From: DASWVC01 sp036401335
Lineage (GTDB): Bacteria; Verrucomicrobiota; Verrucomicrobiia; Chthoniobacterales; JAFAMB01
Length of the DNA: 7,651 nt
Assembly (NCBI GenBank): GCA_036401335.1
Contig: DASWVC010000084.1
Location: 1 to 7,651 of the forward strand
Reading direction: 5' to 3'
How positions within the stretch are numbered: position 1 is the stretch's first letter; every line of letters starts with the position of its first letter. Under the pieces are notes generated by a model. The model saw nothing but the letters and a program-made list of their open reading frames with translations, did no database searches and was not told the origin of the DNA. Shown in pieces: positions 6,647-7,651 of this stretch. Position numbers and translations under genes: made by a program.

Positions 6647-7651
6647 CTACTCCATTCGCACCTGGAATTCGACTTTCCAACGGCGGTCCGATCCGGTGTG
6701 CTTCATCCAGAGCTCAAGGTTACCGAGCTCCGTCACAATCGGGTTGATCATCACCGGAACGGCATGGCCCGCCGGAAGCCCTTCGATGGCCGGCAAGGTC
6801 ACCTCAATGCTGCTGGTCTCCTCGAGGTCACGTTCGGCGTTCTGGATCAGTTGACCGGGCGTATCCCCGCTGCGGACCTCGGATGCGAAAAAACGGAACT
6901 CGGCGGGCACCCCGGTCATCAACCCGAACTCCCGTTCGTCAATGACGAGTTCCGTTCCTTCTTCCATGCCTTGGGGAACCACGCAGAGGGCCTTCAGGGG
7001 TGGTTTGAATCCCGGGATCGCCGGCATCGAGGATTCCAGCCCAACGTAGTAGGAACGGGCCGTTCCCGCCTTGATCCGCAGCCCTTTCCCGGTGGCACGA
7101 GTCCGGCCGTACACGGCGGCTCCTTTGGCGACGGCGAGGTCCGGCTGAAAACCCTGGAGTTCCCGAACCGGTTCGCCCTGGTTCCACGCCGCGAGCAGGT
7201 CGAGCACCCGCTTGCGAAGGGGAGCCGCATTGAATACCCCTCCATTGAAAAGGACGGCGGTCGGCCGCAGGTACGACGCAGCGAGCGCCTCAGGGCGGGT
7301 GCTGACCAGCGAGGTCAGCGCTTCGCTGCCTTTGACGTTAACCAAGCTTCGGGTCAGGAACCGGGCGAGGTGCTTGCTGACCACCGGGTCCGCTGCGTAT
7401 GGCAAACCGAACTCTTGCAGGCCGGTCTGGCGGCGTTCCTGCGGCAGGTCGGTGACGTCGGTCAGCGGAAAAAATCCGTCCAGGATGACGTGCTCAAGCG
7501 TCCCACGGTCCAGCGCTGTGGAAACCGTCCGGGCGAGGAGCTTTGAGCCCCGGGAGGGAACGGCAATGGGCGCTTGTGCAAGCGACGCGTCGGTGAAGAG
7601 GCTGACCTTGGCCTCCCTGGCCGCGTGGATGAGGGCAAGAAACTGCCAGGA
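6647..7651 (-). CDS. Hsp70-family protein, C-terminal 334 residues (5' end outside window)
   Basis: The frame is open from the window edge at 7651 to a TAG at 6649-6647, so the N-terminal ATPase lobe with phosphate-1 and phosphate-2 motifs is missing from view. Visible Hsp70 features, numbered from the edge, are a helix AREAKVSLFT at 11-20, ILDGFFP at 56-62, LPYAAD at 83-88, the adenosine motif VLFNGG at 133-138 and LAVAKGAAVYG at 172-182. After the ATPase comes a beta-rich region ending in TELGNLELWMKHTGSDRRWK at 307-326, and the protein stops eight residues later. It therefore lacks the helical lid of DnaK. ILDGFFP, LPYAAD and VLFNGG have counterparts at matching spacing in the 920-aa neighbour, which points to paralogy. 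Similar bacterial pairs are known in which a shorter Hsp70-like gene precedes a longer one; a DUF2760 gene often lies nearby and could be just outside. An internal TTG at 7405 is not the start, since homologous sequence continues upstream. Confidence 0.88.
   Translation of the reverse strand, partial: SWQFLALIHAAREAKVSLFTDASLAQAPIAVPSRGSKLLARTVSTALDRGTLEHVILDGFFPLTDVTDLPQERRQTGLQEFGLPYAADPVVSKHLARFLTRSLVNVKGSEALTSLVSTRPEALAASYLRPTAVLFNGGVFNAAPLRKRVLDLLAAWNQGEPVRELQGFQPDLAVAKGAAVYGRTRATGKGLRIKAGTARSYYVGLESSMPAIPGFKPPLKALCVVPQGMEEGTELVIDEREFGLMTGVPAEFRFFASEVRSGDTPGQLIQNAERDLEETSSIEVTLPAIEGLPAGHAVPVMINPIVTELGNLELWMKHTGSDRRWKVEFQVRME

Noticed and set aside
5702..7546. A 614-codon open frame on the plus strand, antisense to both Hsp70-like genes.
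   Set aside because: It crosses the junction of two clear minus-strand genes, its translation is rich in Arg, Gly and Pro with no recognisable domain, and GC-rich genes often leave long antisense frames free of stops.
1..7651. CRISPR arrays, tRNA or rRNA genes, insertion sequences and phage genes.
   Set aside because: No regular repeats, no tRNA- or rRNA-like sequence, no transposase motifs and no terminal inverted repeats were seen.

Overview
The window reads as part of a Gram-negative, moderately GC-rich bacterial chromosome. All supported genes lie on the minus strand. The Gram-negative call rests on the periplasmic binding protein, which has a cleavable Sec signal and no lipobox. The style of the tandem Hsp70-like genes and the saccharolytic operon would suit a soil bacterium such as a verrucomicrobium or a proteobacterium. 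That placement is an inference only, since no rRNA or marker gene is present.

Two blocks are visible, described in transcription order from high to low coordinates. Block 1 (7651 to 3863) holds two adjacent non-canonical Hsp70-family genes. The first is cut by the window edge: its ATPase N-terminus lies outside, and the visible part ends after a substrate-binding-like beta region with no helical lid. The second is complete (920 aa): an Hsp70 ATPase, a divergent beta-domain, and a C-terminal helical extension of about 300 residues resembling the DUF3731 region of large bacterial Hsp70-like proteins. The two share several ATPase motifs and look like ancient paralogues working as a pair.

Block 2 (3568 to 1) is a carbohydrate uptake operon: a CUT1-type solute-binding protein, a MalF-type permease, a MalG-type permease, and the N-terminal 195 residues of a GH2-family beta-mannosidase that runs off the left edge. 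The genes are tightly packed (gaps of 27, 3 and 4 nt), so they are probably one transcript. The cytoplasmic beta-mannosidase suggests that the imported sugar is a beta-mannoside, such as mannobiose or a short manno-oligosaccharide. No ATPase subunit is present in the window.

The 294-bp gap between the blocks (3569 to 3862) carries a plausible promoter for the sugar operon. A perfect 10-bp palindrome with a CG centre, of the kind bound by LacI-family repressors, overlaps its expected transcription start. By eye, the sugar operon is clearly poorer in GC than the Hsp70 block, so the gap may also be a compositional boundary.
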